NCBI GenBank assembly: GCA_902492455.1
Contig: CABULH010000043.1
Coordinates: 1-6,023, forward strand
Length of the DNA: 6,023 nucleotides
Direction: 5' to 3'
From: an uncultured Oscillospiraceae bacterium
GTDB taxonomy: Bacteria; Bacillota; Clostridia; Oscillospirales; Acutalibacteraceae
Below the pieces are notes generated by a model that did not search any database, was not told the DNA's origin, and worked only from the letters and a program-made list of their open reading frames with translations. Made by a program: the position numbers and the translations under genes. This document shows positions 5,502 through 6,023 of this stretch, piece by piece; the stretch's first letter is position 1; every line of letters starts with the position of its first letter.

Positions 5502-5918
5502 ATGAGCATTGTAAAGGGCACAATCGAGGCCAACATCACCCTAAGTAAATCCACCTGCTATTATATGAAAACCGGAAAGTGCTCGCTGAATCTTGTTTCC
5601 GATTATTATATCAGCGCCCAGACAAAGACTGCGGCCAACGATCTGCTGTACTGTCCCCGGCTTTTTCGTGCGATGAGCAATCGGGAACGGATGAAACCAA
5701 TTCTGATTACCCCCTGTGAGTGCGGTCACGCGGAGGTGGTTTCAGGCCACCAGCGAGCCTGTATTGCCAGCCGCAAGGGACTATCCCTGGCGGTGAAAGC
5801 GGCCAATGATGATACAAAGGAAGCCTGCCGGGTTTGCGACGGGCAGGTTACTTTTGAGGAAAACGTCGGAGGCGAGAGGATCATCTCTTTCCGCGCCATC
5901 ATACATAAGGATGGCTGA
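5502..5918 (+). CDS. Uncharacterised cysteine-rich protein with a ParB-like SGHQR segment
   Basis: I do not recognise this 138-residue protein with certainty. It has eight cysteines (19, 27, 51, 72, 74, 87, 109, 112). The pairs CECGH (72-76) and CRVCDG (109-114) look like the two knuckles of a zinc ribbon. Between them, VVSGHQRACIASRKGLSLAV (79-98) resembles the GHRR-type loop and helix of ParB/Srx-fold proteins, where the arginine contacts a nucleotide phosphate. No signal peptide or membrane segment is visible. I chose the ATG at 5502, which has GGAG 7 bases upstream. The earlier ATG at 5472 overlaps the SLOG stop (ATGA) but has no ribosome site. It is very probably cotranscribed with the SLOG gene, which suggests a shared nucleotide-related role. 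Zinc binding and ParB-like activity are inferences. Confidence 0.75.
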   Translation: MSIVKGTIEANITLSKSTCYYMKTGKCSLNLVSDYYISAQTKTAANDLLYCPRLFRAMSNRERMKPILITPCECGHAEVVSGHQRACIASRKGLSLAVKAANDDTKEACRVCDGQVTFEENVGGERIISFRAIIHKDG

Positions 5919-6023
5919 CGAAAGACTAACTATTAAAAGTCAAGCCCCAAAACAAAATTTTCGAGAGAAATTTTAAGGTGGTGAAAATTGGTATAGCAAA
6001 CAAGAGCATCCGTTGTCGGATAC
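5919..6023. other. Right-end non-coding stretch with two small dyads
   Basis: No gene is defensible here. AAAATTT (5954-5960) and AAATTTT (5968-5974) form an AT-only dyad about 35 bases after the stop of the Cys-rich gene, too weak for a confident terminator. At the edge, GCATCCG (6006-6012) and CGGATAC (6017-6023) form a 7-bp stem with one mismatch and a TTGT loop. An AAGGTGG (5975-5981) resembles a ribosome site, and a GTG at 5981 opens a frame to the window edge, but the spacing is wrong for that start. Confidence 0.3.

Noticed and set aside
5981..6023. Possible next gene starting at GTG 5981 (MKIGIANKS)
   Set aside because: The nearby AAGGTGG is only about two bases from that GTG, too close to serve it, and only 14 codons are visible.

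Overview
The window looks like chromosomal DNA of an endospore-forming Firmicute, most likely class Clostridia (an Oscillospiraceae/Ruminococcaceae-type gut bacterium is my inference). The evidence is an unmistakable spoIVB-spo0A pair, purine-rich Shine-Dalgarno sites in front of nearly every gene, use of GTG as well as ATG starts, and a GH2 glycosidase with its own AraC-type regulator.

Layout. Bases 2-55 are probably the last 17 codons of a + strand gene that converges on the next gene; a 13-bp perfect inverted repeat (67-110) lies between them. Bases 119-1810 (-) encode a cytosolic family 2 glycoside hydrolase. A 130-bp intergenic region (1811-1940) separates it from a divergent AraC-family regulator (1941-2747, +), which has a near-consensus sigma-A promoter. 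The regulator converges on spo0A (2766-3548, -). The two genes share an 18-bp perfect hairpin that lies inside both coding ends. Upstream of spo0A on the same strand is spoIVB (3685-4914, -). A 210-bp region (4915-5124) then separates spoIVB from a divergent two-gene + strand unit: a small SLOG-family (DUF2493/YspA-like) nucleotide-binding protein (5125-5475) and an unrecognised cysteine-rich protein (5502-5918). The last 105 bases hold small dyads and no gene I can defend.

How the parts fit. The GH2/AraC pair reads as a self-contained sugar-utilisation module, with the regulator probably controlling the glycosidase and itself from the shared intergenic region. spoIVB and spo0A are the conserved sporulation pair: SpoIVB is the forespore serine protease that triggers sigma-K processing, and Spo0A is the master response regulator of sporulation entry. 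The SLOG plus Cys-rich pair is the least understood part. Its promoter carries a perfect 7-2-7 palindrome in the spacer that resembles a Gram-positive LexA box with one key base changed. The second protein has a ParB-like SGHQR segment between two cysteine knuckles. If anything here is undescribed, it is this pair and its operator.
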